A stretch of 64,000 bases of DNA from Phormidium tenue FACHB-1052 (GTDB lineage: Bacteria > Cyanobacteriota > Cyanobacteriia > Phormidesmidales > Phormidesmidaceae), in the NCBI RefSeq assembly GCF_014696675.1, contig NZ_JACJQN010000005.1, positions 62,001-126,000 of the forward strand. The letters run 5' to 3'. The position numbers were made by a program, and so were the translations under genes. Below are positions 16,396 to 25,968 of the stretch, in pieces. The notes under the pieces were generated by a model. That model made no database searches. It was not told the origin of the DNA and worked only from the letters and a program-made list of their open reading frames with translations. How positions within the stretch are numbered: the first letter of the stretch is position 1; each line of letters starts with the position of its first letter.

Positions 16396-17625
16396 ATGGC
16401 CACAATGGCCGCGCCCCAAAAGACCTTGGCCCCCATGAACAGACCTATGGAGTACGGTGCAGCACATGGTAACGAACCGATCGCCAAAAGCTGGCTCGCT
16501 CGCTGGTGGGAAGAGCTTAGCCCTATAGCGCAGTCAGCCCTAGTGCTGCTGGCCACGCCGCTGCTTGTTCTCAACGTCTGGGCGGTAGCAGTTATCTTTG
16601 GCTACTTCCGTTCAATTTTAGTCACCGTGCTGATCGCGGGTCTGCTGGCGTTTTTGCTCAGCTACCCCATGGGTCGCCTCGAAACCCTCGGCCTCAAGCG
16701 TGGCTTGGCCTCAACCCTGGTGCTGGTGCTGGCCCTGGTCGGGTTTTCGGGCCTGGCCATTGTGGTGTTGCCCTTTGTCATCGACCAGGGCCAGCAGCTA
16801 GTGATGCGACTGCCCGACTGGTTTGACTCCGGCAAAACCCAGCTCATGGTGCTCGACGGCAAGATGGCTGAATGGGGCTGGCCGATCAACCTTGATGGAC
16901 TGATTGCTCAGACCAGCGATCGCCTCAAGCGCGAGATCCAGTCCATCGCTGGGGAAGCCCTCAACCTCACCATCAACGTGGCGGTCTTTACCGCCAACAA
17001 GCTGCTCGATGTCGTGCTCACCGTGGTGCTCACCTTCTACCTGCTTCAGCATGGCGAAGAGGTGTGGGAAGGGGTGGTAGGACTACTGCCGACCCGCCTC
17101 CAGCAGCCGTTCTCAGAGACTCTGCGGCAGAGCTTTCGCAACTACTTTTTAGGCCAGTTCATCGTCGCTAGCTGCTTTGGCACCGCCCTGACGATTATTT
17201 TTGGTCTGCTAAATGTGCCCTTCGGGTCACTATTTGGCCTCACCGTGGGGCTGCTGGCGCTGGTGCCCTTTGGCGGCACCGTCGGTGTGATCATCGTTAC
17301 CCTACTGGTGGCCCTGCGGGATATCAAAATTGCCATCCCCATGCTGATTTCTGCCGTGATTGTGCAGCAGCTAGTCGAAAACGGCATTGCCCCTAGGGTA
17401 TTAGGCAGCGTCACCGGCTTGAACCCCTTCTGGGTCTTTATCGCCATTTTATCTGGGGCAAGGGTAGGAGGTCTGCTGGGGGTGATTGTGGCTGTCCCCG
17501 CCGCCGTGATTATCAAAGAGGCCTTGGTGGCGCTGCGTAATTCCCGTCAGATTGTTCCAGAGGCCGAAGCCACCGTTACCCCCGGCGCTAGCTCTCCCCC
17601 GGCCAAGGCGACCGTGCTACCCTAG
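16396..17625 (+). CDS. AI-2E family transporter (PerM/TqsA type)
   Basis: A 409-residue membrane protein. The first helices (ALVLLATPLLVLNVWAVAV and SILVTVLIAGLLAFLLSYP), a long soluble loop, then paired hydrophobic segments near the end with VPFGGTVGVI and NPFWVFIAILSGARVGGLLGVI, the family's signature. Members export small molecules (autoinducer-2 or Na+/H+ exchange has been reported), so the cargo is open. The N-terminus may start at an internal Met, since the first 40 residues are not conserved-looking. Upstream is a 194-base region with a small foldback (ACTCGAAACGAGT, about 16330). Its stop shares the palindrome CTAG with the stop of the convergent kinase gene. Confidence 0.88.
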   Translation: MATMAAPQKTLAPMNRPMEYGAAHGNEPIAKSWLARWWEELSPIAQSALVLLATPLLVLNVWAVAVIFGYFRSILVTVLIAGLLAFLLSYPMGRLETLGLKRGLASTLVLVLALVGFSGLAIVVLPFVIDQGQQLVMRLPDWFDSGKTQLMVLDGKMAEWGWPINLDGLIAQTSDRLKREIQSIAGEALNLTINVAVFTANKLLDVVLTVVLTFYLLQHGEEVWEGVVGLLPTRLQQPFSETLRQSFRNYFLGQFIVASCFGTALTIIFGLLNVPFGSLFGLTVGLLALVPFGGTVGVIIVTLLVALRDIKIAIPMLISAVIVQQLVENGIAPRVLGSVTGLNPFWVFIAILSGARVGGLLGVIVAVPAAVIIKEALVALRNSRQIVPEAEATVTPGASSPPAKATVLP

Positions 17626-19214
17626 AGCACACCTCGGCGGCCGTTGGGCATCACCGTAGACCAGTTGGTGCGAGCCGACGCCAGTTGGTCGGCAGAGATG
17701 AGCGCTCCCGTCAAGTCGGCTCCGCAGAGGTTGGCCCCCCGCAGGTTGGCGTTCGACAGACAGGCATGGGCGAGGTTGGCCCCCCGCAGATCGGCCCCCT
17801 CCAGATTGGCGTAGTGAAAGTAGGCCTTGACCAACTTGGCGTTGCGCAGGGTTGCTTTGCAGAGGTTGGCGCGGCCAAAGTTGGCGTTGCTCAGATCAGA
17901 GCCTTGAAAGTTGGCGTTGGGCAGCTTTGATTGATTGAAGTTAGCTTCGACAAGCAGGGTGCGCTGGAGGTCGAGATCCTTAAAGGTTTGCAGCGAAAAG
18001 TCGCGCCGACCTTTGGTGTACTTTTGCTTCACATCGTCCGAAGACAGTGCAGCAGCAGCGGGAGTAGCTTTTCGCGGGGTGGGCGAGCCGTTTTGAGTTG
18101 GCACCAGGGGAGCTATGCTCTTGGCCCCCGAATGCGATCGCTCCCGCCGAGCCCGAATCGCCGCCGCCATGCGAGACGACGGCGACCCCCCCCCTGAATT
18201 GCCGATCGCAGCATGGGGTGAAGAACCACTGACCGGCCCATAGCCGTTGCTATACCCGCTGGTGGCCGGCCCCAGGGAGGTTGGAAATGCCATGTTTTGC
18301 GCCAGGCTTTCCATATAGGGTTCGAGGTCTAGGTCGCGGTGGATGGCTTCCACACTTTGGTAGCGATGCTTGACCGAGATCTCTAACATCTTTTGCAGCA
18401 CACCAGCGAAGTGGTCGCTAATGTGCACGTGCTCACGCCACAGCAGTTCCCCGTTGTTGGGGTCGTAGTTGAGGTCTTTGGGAGCCTTGGCCGATAGCAA
18501 GTAAAGGCAGGTTACCCCCAGGGCGTAGATGTCGCTGGCGTAAACGGGACGCATGGCCATCTGCTCGGGGGGCGCGTAGCCGGGGGTGCCAATGGCGTAG
18601 GCGGTGAGGGCCGTCTGGTCAGAGTTGGCCGCCTGAGCCGGATTGACCTTGTCTTTTACCGCCCCAAAGTCGATCAACACCAGTTTTTTATCCTGGTCAC
18701 GCCGAATAATGTTCGCGGGTTTGATATCTCGGTGAATGACGTGGTTGTCGTGGACATACTGCACCATCGCCAGGATTTCGCTGAGGAACTGCTTCACCCC
18801 AGCCTCAGTGAAGGGGCCACCGCGCTTGACCTCCTGCTGTAGGGTGAGGCCATTGATATATTCCTGCACCAAAAAAAACTCTGTCCCGCTCTCAAAGTAG
18901 TCGAGTAGGCGGGGCAGTTGAGGATGGTTGCCGATCATCCCCAGGATCTTGGCTTCTCGCTTGAACAGATCACGCGCCATCTCCAGCACGTGGGGCGCTT
19001 CGGCGGAGGGGCGCAGCTGCTTGATGACGCAGGGGGGCTTGCCGGGCAGCAGCTCGTCGCGGGCCAGAAAGGTCGCCCCAAAGCCGCCGCGTCCCAGAGC
19101 CCGGATCATGCGGTAGCGGCCCCGCAGCAGGAGGTCGGCCCCGCACGTTTGACACTGGTTAACCGTGGGGGGATTCTTAGGCTTAGAACAATCAGGGTTG
19201 ATGCAGTAGCTCAT
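17622..19214 (-). CDS. Ser/Thr protein kinase with zinc-ribbon-like N-terminus and pentapeptide repeats (SpkB-like)
   Basis: A 530-residue cytosolic eukaryotic-type kinase. Cys4, Cys9, Cys21 and Cys24 form a zinc-ribbon-like cluster. The kinase domain is about residues 32-300: glycine loop LGRGGFGATF, catalytic loop HRDIKPANII, metal motif DFGAVKD and GTPGYAPPEQ are intact, so it should be active. A Ser/Pro-rich linker of about 100 residues follows, then 20 or so A(N/D)LXX pentapeptide repeats (about 420-515) predicted to form a right-handed beta-helix. Synechocystis SpkB has this same Cys-kinase-pentapeptide order, hence the name. It overlaps the AI-2E gene by 4 bp, tail to tail. Confidence 0.9.
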   Translation of the reverse strand: MSYCINPDCSKPKNPPTVNQCQTCGADLLLRGRYRMIRALGRGGFGATFLARDELLPGKPPCVIKQLRPSAEAPHVLEMARDLFKREAKILGMIGNHPQLPRLLDYFESGTEFFLVQEYINGLTLQQEVKRGGPFTEAGVKQFLSEILAMVQYVHDNHVIHRDIKPANIIRRDQDKKLVLIDFGAVKDKVNPAQAANSDQTALTAYAIGTPGYAPPEQMAMRPVYASDIYALGVTCLYLLSAKAPKDLNYDPNNGELLWREHVHISDHFAGVLQKMLEISVKHRYQSVEAIHRDLDLEPYMESLAQNMAFPTSLGPATSGYSNGYGPVSGSSPHAAIGNSGGGSPSSRMAAAIRARRERSHSGAKSIAPLVPTQNGSPTPRKATPAAAALSSDDVKQKYTKGRRDFSLQTFKDLDLQRTLLVEANFNQSKLPNANFQGSDLSNANFGRANLCKATLRNAKLVKAYFHYANLEGADLRGANLAHACLSNANLRGANLCGADLTGALISADQLASARTNWSTVMPNGRRGVL

Positions 19215-19598
19215 GCGGCCCAGAAGGGTGGGTATCTAGACGAGGCCCGAAGGTCACGGCAAGGGGTAGTTAACCAGCAGCGAGGCAATAACCGGGCAGC
19301 CCCAAGGCCGCGATCGCGGTGGTTGTGAGGGCCAACCCATTTCGGTAATGCCACATTACCCCAATTATTCCCTGTTTTAGAGAGGGGCTATAGCATTCAT
19401 CTACAGGGATATATACTTCTGCCCAAAATCGCAGGGAAATGTAAAAACTCGATAAACCCCTAATCTCCATTCTCAATAGCAAGCCAGGTGTGCAGTAGAG
19501 CTTGGCGGCCCTTGGGTAGATGCAATGCCCGCAGGGTAGAATATTTGGGCAATAAACCACAGCCTTCTAGATTTTCTAACGGTCAAGACAGCCCCACC
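19215..19598. other. Divergent intergenic region, kinase / pheT
   Basis: About 384 bases between the kinase start and the chosen pheT start. It holds AT-rich stretches (about 19375-19460, with CATTCATCTACAGGGATATA) that may be promoter sequence. Open frames here on both strands (for example minus strand 19270-19560) have no protein-like composition. I see no RNA gene. Confidence 0.5.
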
Positions 19599-22037
19599 AT
19601 GCGCATATCCCTCAACTGGCTCAATGAATACGTCAATGTCCAGCTTTCTGCCGAAGAGCTAGCCGAGGCCCTGACCATGGCTGGGTTTGAGGTCGAAGAT
19701 ATTGAAGATAGACGCACTTGGGCCGATGGCGTAGTGGTAGGTCGAGTGGTAGAGCGCACCCCGCACCCCGATGCCGATAAGCTCAGCGTCTGTCGGGTCG
19801 ATATTGGCCAGGCCGATAGTTCAACTATAGTGTGCGGGGCTGCCAACGTGCGAGCCGATATCTACGTGGCGGTGGCTACTGTTGACACCTACCTGCCAGT
19901 GGTCGATTTGACCATCAAGCCCCGCAAGCTGCGCGGCGTGCCCTCGGCGGGCATGATCTGCTCCCTGGCGGAACTGGGCCTGGCGAAGGAGTCTGAAGGC
20001 ATCCATATCTTTGCGGTTGACAGCCTGGAGCTGGGCCAAGACGTACGCCCCCTGCTTGGCCTAGACGACGTGATTCTCGATGTCACCTCGACCGCCAATC
20101 GGGCCGATGCCTTGAGCATGGTAGGCATCGCCCGCGAAGTGGCGGCGATTACGGGGGCTACGCTGCACTTGCCGGTCACCCAAGCGCCTGCGATACCGAA
20201 AAACGCTACGGCTCCGGGAATTGCCCTACCCGACGAGAAAGCCTGCCCGATCTACATCGGTACGGTTTTAGAGAACATTGCCCTCGGCCCTTCGCCCCAG
20301 TGGTTGCAGCAGCGGCTGGTGGCGGCGGGCACTCGCCCCATTAACAACGTGGTGGATGTCACGAACTACGTGCTGCTGGAGTGGGGGCAACCGCTGCACG
20401 CGTTTGATCGCGATCGCCTGCTGACCACCGGAGCCGCCCTCAACCTCGGCGTGCGCTACGCTCAGCCCGGCGAAACCCTGGTGACCTTGGATAGCCAGAA
20501 GCGCCAGCTTCAGCCCGAGACTCTATTAATTACCGCCAACGACCAGCCCGTGGCCCTGGCGGGGGTGATGGGCGGTGAGGATACTGAGGTTCACGACGGC
20601 ACCCGAGCGGTCATGCTAGAGGCCGCCTTTTTTGACGCGGCGGCGATTCGCAAGTCGGCCCGCAGTCAGGGGTTGCGCACCGAGGCTTCGGCCCGCTACG
20701 AGCGCGGTGTGAACCCGGCGGAGCTGGGGCTAGCCTGCGATCGCGCTCTGCAACTCCTACAAGAGCTAGCCGGAGCCACCGTCGTTGCCCAGACCACTGG
20801 CACCACTTCCCTCGGGGCGGCCATTCCCGAGCGGGTGATTACCCTGCGGCTGAGCCGGGTAGCCCAACTGCTGGGCCAAGTCATCAACCTGGGCGACCAG
20901 CCCCAAGACCTGCCACCTGAAACCATTCAAAAGCTGCTAGAAACCCTGGGCTGCCAGGTAGCCCCGACGGATGATGCAGGCGTGTGGGCCGTGACGGTGC
21001 CCCCCTATCGTTACCGCGACCTGGAGCGCGAGGTGGACTTGATTGAAGAAGTGGCCCGCCTCTATGGCTACAACCACTTTGCCGACACCCTGCCCCACAA
21101 GGCGATCGGCGGCTTTTTATCGGTCGAGGCGGCCCTGCGCCGCAAGCTGCGGGAGACGTTTCGCGCGGCGGGGCTGACGGAGCTGCTGCACTACTCACTG
21201 ACTAAGCCGATTAGCGATCGTCAGGTCACCCTGGCCAACCCCCTCTTCCCTGAATATTCGGCCCTGCGCCAAGATTTGGTGGACGGGCTGATCGACGCCT
21301 ACGAATTTAATCTCAACCAGGGCAACGGCCCCCTCAACGGCTTTGAGATCGGCCATATCTTTTGGCAAGATGACGCCGGCATTCATGAGGCTGAGGCCGT
21401 GGGCGGCATTGTCGGCGGCGACGGGCGATCGAGCCAGTGGGTCACCAGCGGTCAAGATCGGCCCCTCACCTGGTACGAAGCCAAAGGCATTCTCGACGGC
21501 GTGTTTAATCGCTTGGGCCTAGCGGTTGATTACCGCGCCGACAGCACCGACCCGCGCTTTCACCCCGGTCGCACCGCGTCGCTGTGGGTGCGGGGACGGT
21601 TAGAGTTAGGCCGCTTTGGCCAGCTCCATCCCCAGCTGCGCCAGCAGCGGCAGCTCCCCGCCGAGGTGTATGTGTTTCAGCTCAACTGGTCGGCCCTAGA
21701 GACCTGCCTGGTGCCAGTGCTGCAAAAGTCGGTGAAGTTTGGGGTGTACTCGACGTTTCCGGTGAGCGATCGCGACCTAGCCTTCTACGCCCCCCTAGAG
21801 ATCACCGTCGCCGACCTCACGACAACTATGACCAAAGCCGGGGGCAAATTGCTGGAGTCGGTCGCCCTGTTCGACGAATACCGAGGCGAAAGCGTTCCTC
21901 AAGGGCAGCGCAGCCTGGCCTTTCGTCTGGTCTACCGCTCCCCCGAGCAAACCCTCACCGATGAAACGGTAGACCCAGTTCACAAAAAGGTGCGCGCCGC
22001 TTTAGAAAAACAGTTTGGAGTGACCTTGCGGAGCTAG
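19599..22037 (+). CDS. pheT: Phenylalanyl-tRNA synthetase beta subunit
   Basis: Charges tRNA-Phe together with the alpha subunit PheS (not in this window, so the genes are split as in many cyanobacteria). The 812-residue length is normal for bacterial Phe[14 protein letters not shown] is the family N-terminus, so the ATG at 19599 was chosen over the longer frame from 19488. Domains in order: tRNA-binding OB fold B1 (about 40-150, [20 protein letters not shown]), B3/B4 editing domain (about 210-370, [22 protein letters not shown]), B5 (about 400-475), the catalytic-like core, and the FDX-ACB anticodon-binding domain at the end ([13 protein letters not shown]). Preceded by CAAGACAGCCCCACC with no clear Shine-Dalgarno. 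Confidence 0.95.
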   Translation: MRISLNWLNEYVNVQLSAEELAEALTMAGFEVEDIEDRRTWADGVVVGRVVERTPHPDADKLSVCRVDIGQADSSTIVCGAANVRADIYVAVATVDTYLPVVDLTIKPRKLRGVPSAGMICSLAELGLAKESEGIHIFAVDSLELGQDVRPLLGLDDVILDVTSTANRADALSMVGIAREVAAITGATLHLPVTQAPAIPKNATAPGIALPDEKACPIYIGTVLENIALGPSPQWLQQRLVAAGTRPINNVVDVTNYVLLEWGQPLHAFDRDRLLTTGAALNLGVRYAQPGETLVTLDSQKRQLQPETLLITANDQPVALAGVMGGEDTEVHDGTRAVMLEAAFFDAAAIRKSARSQGLRTEASARYERGVNPAELGLACDRALQLLQELAGATVVAQTTGTTSLGAAIPERVITLRLSRVAQLLGQVINLGDQPQDLPPETIQKLLETLGCQVAPTDDAGVWAVTVPPYRYRDLEREVDLIEEVARLYGYNHFADTLPHKAIGGFLSVEAALRRKLRETFRAAGLTELLHYSLTKPISDRQVTLANPLFPEYSALRQDLVDGLIDAYEFNLNQGNGPLNGFEIGHIFWQDDAGIHEAEAVGGIVGGDGRSSQWVTSGQDRPLTWYEAKGILDGVFNRLGLAVDYRADSTDPRFHPGRTASLWVRGRLELGRFGQLHPQLRQQRQLPAEVYVFQLNWSALETCLVPVLQKSVKFGVYSTFPVSDRDLAFYAPLEITVADLTTTMTKAGGKLLESVALFDEYRGESVPQGQRSLAFRLVYRSPEQTLTDETVDPVHKKVRAALEKQFGVTLRS

Positions 22038-22057
22038 CCTCAGCCTGGGTAGGGCCG

Positions 22058-23395
22058 TTACGGAGGTTGCGATCGCAGCACTCGCCACAAAATTTGAGGC
22101 TGAAACAAGCTGGTGGGGGGTGCCATCATATTCATCACCCTGAGAAAGGCCGCTCCGATCAAGGGGTCACGGTGAGAGGCCCGGTTGACGCAGGTGACAT
22201 AGGCATTGATCAACGTTGTGCCTGGAGATTTTTCACCCTGGGTTTCCGGATAGCGAAAGTCTTCGGCTACGGCGGTTTGCCACGGAATGTCGATCAGCTC
22301 AGCGGCACGCTTAAAAAATTTGCGCGCAATGTCTTGCAATGGGTCGCCCTGGTGATGCAGCAACCCATCTAGCGCCTCTGCCTGTAGCGCCGCCGTGGTC
22401 ATGCCCTGGCCATAGAGCGGGTTAAAGCAGCACACTGCATCGCCCAGCACCAAATACCCTGCGGGAAAGCGTTTGAGCTGCTCATAGAGGCGGCGCAAGC
22501 TGGCGGCAAAGTTGTAGTTATAAACCGCCGAAAGCGGCTCACTGCGGCTGACAATGGCAGCAATATCTGGGGCTGGCAAGTTTTGAGAAAAGGAAAGAAA
22601 GCCTGCTGTATCAGTGGGCGCGAGGGCACCCTGGCGACCGCTGAGGGTAACAATCCAACGCTCGTCTTCGATGGGGAGCGCAACGCCGCCGCGCTTTTCC
22701 TGAGGCCCAGTGGGGGTAATAAAAATCCAGTCGCTGGGCTGGTGGGTGGCCGCTCGGCGGTAAATCTGGGTGGCATAGCTGGTGTGGCAGACCACCTTGC
22801 TTTCGGGCGGGGGGCTATAGCCGAGTTCTGTTAGCCACTGGGGCGATCGCGACCCGCGCCCGGTCGCATCCACAGTCAGATTAGCGTACTGGGTTTCAGG
22901 CTGAGCATCGGTGCCTGAACGAGTAAACTGTACCCCGACAACTCGCTTCCCCTGCTCGCTCGTCAGTAGCTGATGGACGCGACAGCCATCGAGCACGGTG
23001 ACGTTGGGCAAAGCCACCACCTGCTGGCGAACCTGCCATTCTAAAAAGGGGCGGCTAGCGATGACGCAGTCTTGGCCAAATTCGAAGGGCAGGCGATAGC
23101 CGCCGTCGCAATACCAGCGCATGGTGCGCCCCATATCGGTAACCGTTGCCCCACCGCTGCGGAGAGCGTCTACCAAAGCCGGGAAATAGCTGGCCATGCT
23201 CTGCAAGCCACGGCCCAACAGCCCATGGAGATGATGGGCCTGGGGCTGCCCAGGGCGGGCTTCGGGCTGATCTCTCAGGCGATCGCGCTCAAAGAGGGTG
23301 ACCTGGGCAACGTGGTCACTGAGCACCCGAGCCGTCAGCAACCCCGCCATGCTGCCGCCAATGACAATTGCATTTCGACCTAAGCGGTGCTCCAT
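22058..23395 (-). CDS. FAD-dependent oxidoreductase (aromatic hydroxylase-like)
   Basis: A 445-residue flavoprotein. The N-terminal dinucleotide fold is AIVIGGSMAGLLTARVL (a GxGxxG variant, GGSMAG), followed at the end of the second strand by TLFERD, and the third FAD motif LVLGDAVCCFNPLYGQGM (GD...P..GqG) is clear. These belong to the class A monooxygenase/halogenase/geranylgeranyl reductase superfamily; no halogenase WxWxIP motif is visible. The substrate is unknown. The gene is alone on the minus strand, convergent with pheT (20 bp). Confidence 0.83.
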   Translation of the reverse strand: MEHRLGRNAIVIGGSMAGLLTARVLSDHVAQVTLFERDRLRDQPEARPGQPQAHHLHGLLGRGLQSMASYFPALVDALRSGGATVTDMGRTMRWYCDGGYRLPFEFGQDCVIASRPFLEWQVRQQVVALPNVTVLDGCRVHQLLTSEQGKRVVGVQFTRSGTDAQPETQYANLTVDATGRGSRSPQWLTELGYSPPPESKVVCHTSYATQIYRRAATHQPSDWIFITPTGPQEKRGGVALPIEDERWIVTLSGRQGALAPTDTAGFLSFSQNLPAPDIAAIVSRSEPLSAVYNYNFAASLRRLYEQLKRFPAGYLVLGDAVCCFNPLYGQGMTTAALQAEALDGLLHHQGDPLQDIARKFFKRAAELIDIPWQTAVAEDFRYPETQGEKSPGTTLINAYVTCVNRASHRDPLIGAAFLRVMNMMAPPTSLFQPQILWRVLRSQPP

Positions 23396-23481
23396 AGCAG
23401 TGCTCCAGAAGCGATCGCAGTTTTAGCAGACACATCCCAACGGCCCCAGACCTAGCAGCGGTTAGGACTCCTGCCCTTAGC

Positions 23482-24441
23482 TTAGCTATTCTCAGCTTCA
23501 GCGTCGGGTTGGGCGGTGCGATGGTGCCACAGCCGATAGCCGCCATAGCCTACCGCCGCCAATAACACCCAATAGGGGCTAAAGGCCAGCAGCCAGAGTC
23601 CTAGCTTTAGCCCGCTGACGGTGAATGCTTTTACCGATTGAGTCGCCGATTCCCAGGTGTTGCCGAGGGTTTCACCGACCGGGCGCAGCGGGGTGACTTG
23701 AGTCACTGGGCTTTGCAGGGTTAGGTAAATTTGTGAAAAGGCCACCTGTCGTTTGAGGTTTTGCTGCTGAGCCGCCATGCGCTCGATCGACTCGCGCACG
23801 GTGCTAAGTTCCCGCGCCACGTCTAGCACATGGGAGATTTCGCCCGAGCGCTCCATAATTTTCAGCAGAGCGGCTTCCGACTGGCGCAGATTCTTCAGCC
23901 GAGCGTCGAGATCCACCAGCTGGCTCGACACATCCTCCGCCGTCAGCGATTGCTGCTGCACAGTGCCTAGGGGCCGGAGGGCGTTCAGCACTCCATCTAA
24001 CTCAGCCTGGGGCACCCGTAGGGTCAAGGTCACCTGCTGAGCCGTGCCCTCAGGAGAGCGGTGATCTTGCAGACTCAGCAGATCGCCCTGGGCCTGCTGA
24101 AGGATGGCTTGCACCTGGTCTACAGCGGCGTCAATATCCGTCAGCACCAGCACCAGGCTGGCCTGCTTGACTAGCTGAGGCGCTGGCTGCCCAATATCGC
24201 TGGGAGCGGGCGCGATTTCACCAGCCTTGGCCATGTCGGCGGTCGCAGAATCTGTGGCTGGGGCGATTGCCTGGTTGGCAGTTGCCCCAGCATCGCCTAA
24301 CACTGCTCCCGATTCAGGGGCCACAGCTTCTTGCTGGCTTGCCATATTAGGTACGCCAGCACAGCCGCCTACTAGGGCAGCCCCCAGGGCGATCGCTAAA
24401 AACTGAGCACGATGGACACGAAGGAATGCAGAACGGGTCAT
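23482..24441 (-). CDS. DUF4349 lipoprotein
   Basis: A 319-residue envelope protein from the ATG at 24439-24441, which gives a lipoprotein signal ending in VGGC (Cys about 28). A disordered Ala/Pro-rich stretch follows, then the DUF4349 domain: TDIDAAVDQVQAILQQAQGD, RVPQAELDGVLNALRPLG, and a long coiled coil (DLDARLKNLRQSEAALLKIM...). A C-terminal transmembrane helix (LGLWLLAFSPYWVLLAAVGY) ends the protein. Function of the family is unknown. The longer frame up to 24642 would place the signal internally and is rejected. It is divergent from moaD. Confidence 0.85.
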   Translation of the reverse strand: MTRSAFLRVHRAQFLAIALGAALVGGCAGVPNMASQQEAVAPESGAVLGDAGATANQAIAPATDSATADMAKAGEIAPAPSDIGQPAPQLVKQASLVLVLTDIDAAVDQVQAILQQAQGDLLSLQDHRSPEGTAQQVTLTLRVPQAELDGVLNALRPLGTVQQQSLTAEDVSSQLVDLDARLKNLRQSEAALLKIMERSGEISHVLDVARELSTVRESIERMAAQQQNLKRQVAFSQIYLTLQSPVTQVTPLRPVGETLGNTWESATQSVKAFTVSGLKLGLWLLAFSPYWVLLAAVGYGGYRLWHHRTAQPDAEAENS

Positions 24442-24601
24442 CGGGTCGTCTAAGCCAAACTCGGATGGCTTTACTATGGCCTGAACGATCGCGGCAATTG
24501 CCCAAGTTACCAATAGTGAAACCGGTAGAGCGATCGAGGGCGATCGCACCCTAATTCTTGATAGGATCGCACGGTTGCCGCAGAGGAGCAATCGCACCCC
24601 A

Positions 24602-24859
24602 GTGCCAGAACCCATCAGCATCACCGTCAAGCTATTTGCCATTTACCAAGAAGCCTACGGCCAGCCTGAGGTGCAGTGGCAGTTTTCAGAGGGGGCCACA
24701 GTGGGGGCGGTGCGCGATCGCGCCCTGGCCGAGCATCCCAAGCTGGAGGCTTGGCGCGATCGCACTCGCCTGGGCCTCAACCTTCAGTTTGTAGCCGACG
24801 ATACCCCGCTAAAAGACGGTGACGAGGTGGTGTTGATCCCTCCCGTGAGCGGTGGCTGA
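24602..24859 (+). CDS. moaD: MoaD/ThiS-type sulfur carrier protein (molybdopterin synthase small subunit)
   Basis: A small ubiquitin-like protein ending in the required Gly-Gly (VSGG), the C-terminus that is thiocarboxylated to donate sulfur for molybdopterin. The start of the fold is ITVKLFAIYQEAYG and the end LKDGDEVVLIPPVSGG, as in MoaD. I take the GTG at 24602 (85 residues), with GAGGAG 13 bp upstream; a TTG at 24575 would add nine residues. No other molybdenum cofactor gene is in the window, so a ThiS-like role cannot be excluded. The start region overlaps the space before the divergent DUF4349 gene. Confidence 0.8.
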   Translation: MPEPISITVKLFAIYQEAYGQPEVQWQFSEGATVGAVRDRALAEHPKLEAWRDRTRLGLNLQFVADDTPLKDGDEVVLIPPVSGG

Positions 24860-25084
24860 AACCAGTACAAGCGACCCGGCGCAGCCGTCCTGTTTTACTC
24901 AGAAAACTTCAAAAAACGTTAAAGTTGCCGCATCCAAGGCAGGGTGAACGATCCCCATTCTTTGGTTTTGTACGAGCTCTCAAAAGTTCTAGAAATGCTC
25001 ATCGCACCCCAGATATTTCCATACCTATAGCGTAGAGTTGATCTTGTTAACTCCATATCTAGCGTTTACGCAGGAGCGCCCGCT

Positions 25085-25570
25085 ATGGATTGGTTTCCTC
25101 GCCGCCATGCTGTTGTCTTAGCCCGCAGCAGCCCCGGTCGACTCGCCTATCTCGAAAAAACAGGAATTATCATACCCCAACGATCTGGAGATTCTTCCCG
25201 ACTGGAGGTGTTCTATTCCTGGGAGCAAATTCTTGAAATTCGCGCTATTAGTCGGCTGCGCCAGCACCTGTCGTTTCAGACTATCCGCAAGATTCTACAA
25301 TACTTTGATGACCACGGCATAAGCCGCACCCTGCGTGACAAAAACCTGGTCATCAACCGCCACGGGGTCAGTTGGGTACAATCCGGTACAACTGTGTCCC
25401 CTCAGGTGATTCATCTGGTCAGCCACGGGTGCAGCTGCATAGGTCAGTTTGTGCTGGCCCTCGTCGAGGCGGATGCGTCAGATTTTGCTTTTTCCAGTGT
25501 GACGGCAAGATCCACCGCCCCTAAAGTGGTAGATCTTGATCGCTTTAGGCAAAAGGTGCGCCTTAGCTAG
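25085..25570 (+). CDS. MerR-like helix-turn-helix protein
   Basis: A 161-residue probable transcription factor. Residues 14-70 have the MerR winged-helix arrangement: the region SPGRLAYLEKTGIIIPQRSG (helix then wing) is followed by VFYSWEQILEIRAISRLRQH and the basic helix LSFQTIRKILQYF, as in MerR proteins, where the sequence Y(S/T)..(D/E)l..ir is typical. The middle has one Cys pair in HGCSCIGQF (about 117-122) that might bind metal (inference). No divergent partner or operator is obvious. GCAGGAGCGCCCGCT just upstream includes an AGGAG ribosome site. The target is unknown; an antitoxin-like role is possible too. Confidence 0.65.
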   Translation: MDWFPRRHAVVLARSSPGRLAYLEKTGIIIPQRSGDSSRLEVFYSWEQILEIRAISRLRQHLSFQTIRKILQYFDDHGISRTLRDKNLVINRHGVSWVQSGTTVSPQVIHLVSHGCSCIGQFVLALVEADASDFAFSSVTARSTAPKVVDLDRFRQKVRLS

Positions 25571-25649
25571 CACCAATTGAGGGCTAAGAGACCACTTCTT
25601 TGCGACCTCTGGGTACGTTAGAAATGCCATCCTGTTGACTGATCAAGCT

Positions 25650-25883
25650 ATGGAAAAGCCTGAACTGCCTAGGGGGATGCGATCGCGCTCCTACCGATGG
25701 GTCACCGCTACAGTGGGGCTGGTGTTTATCGCTCTAGCGATCGCCATTCTGTTCACCGCCGATCATCACAACCTACAAACCGCGTTAGCCGCAGTCATCG
25801 TCGGTGGCCTTGGTGCCGATGCCCTGGTGAGCGCCGCCCGCAACCGTCTATCGATCCTGGCGCGCATTGGTCCCCTACCCTGA
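25650..25883 (+). CDS. Small two-helix membrane protein, unknown function
   Basis: A 77-residue protein from the ATG at 25650; an upstream TTG at 25635 is in frame but less likely. Residues about 21-40 (VTATVGLVFIALAIAILFTA) and 45-66 (TALAAVIVGGLGADALVSAA) are hydrophobic helices, joined by a short His/Asn loop. The ends are charged. I do not recognise the family; proteins of this size and pattern are common in cyanobacteria. It is convergent with the ABC exporter gene and followed by a strong terminator. Confidence 0.6.
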   Translation: MEKPELPRGMRSRSYRWVTATVGLVFIALAIAILFTADHHNLQTALAAVIVGGLGADALVSAARNRLSILARIGPLP

Positions 25884-25913
25884 GTTTCCAGACCGATTTA
25901 GATCATGACTGAA

Positions 25914-25965
25914 AAAGCCGCTGGATCGGTTGATCCAGCGGCTTTAGGGTTGATCCAGCAGCTTT
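25914..25965. terminator. Terminator with a duplicated arm
   Basis: AAAGCCGCTGGATC (25914-25927) pairs perfectly with GATCCAGCGGCTTT (25932-25945) over a GGTT loop, a 14-bp hairpin with A/T-rich edges that should stop transcription both ways. The right arm is repeated once as GGTTGATCCAGCAGCTTTAG (one base different), giving two alternative partners for the left arm. Confidence 0.85.
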
Positions 25966-25968
25966 AGG

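Noticed and set aside
19270-19560. Minus-strand frame before pheT
   Set aside because: No ribosome site, no motif, and it lies in the probable promoter region.
24442-24642. Extended N-terminus of the DUF4349 protein
   Set aside because: The extension would place the lipoprotein signal inside the protein and runs into moaD.
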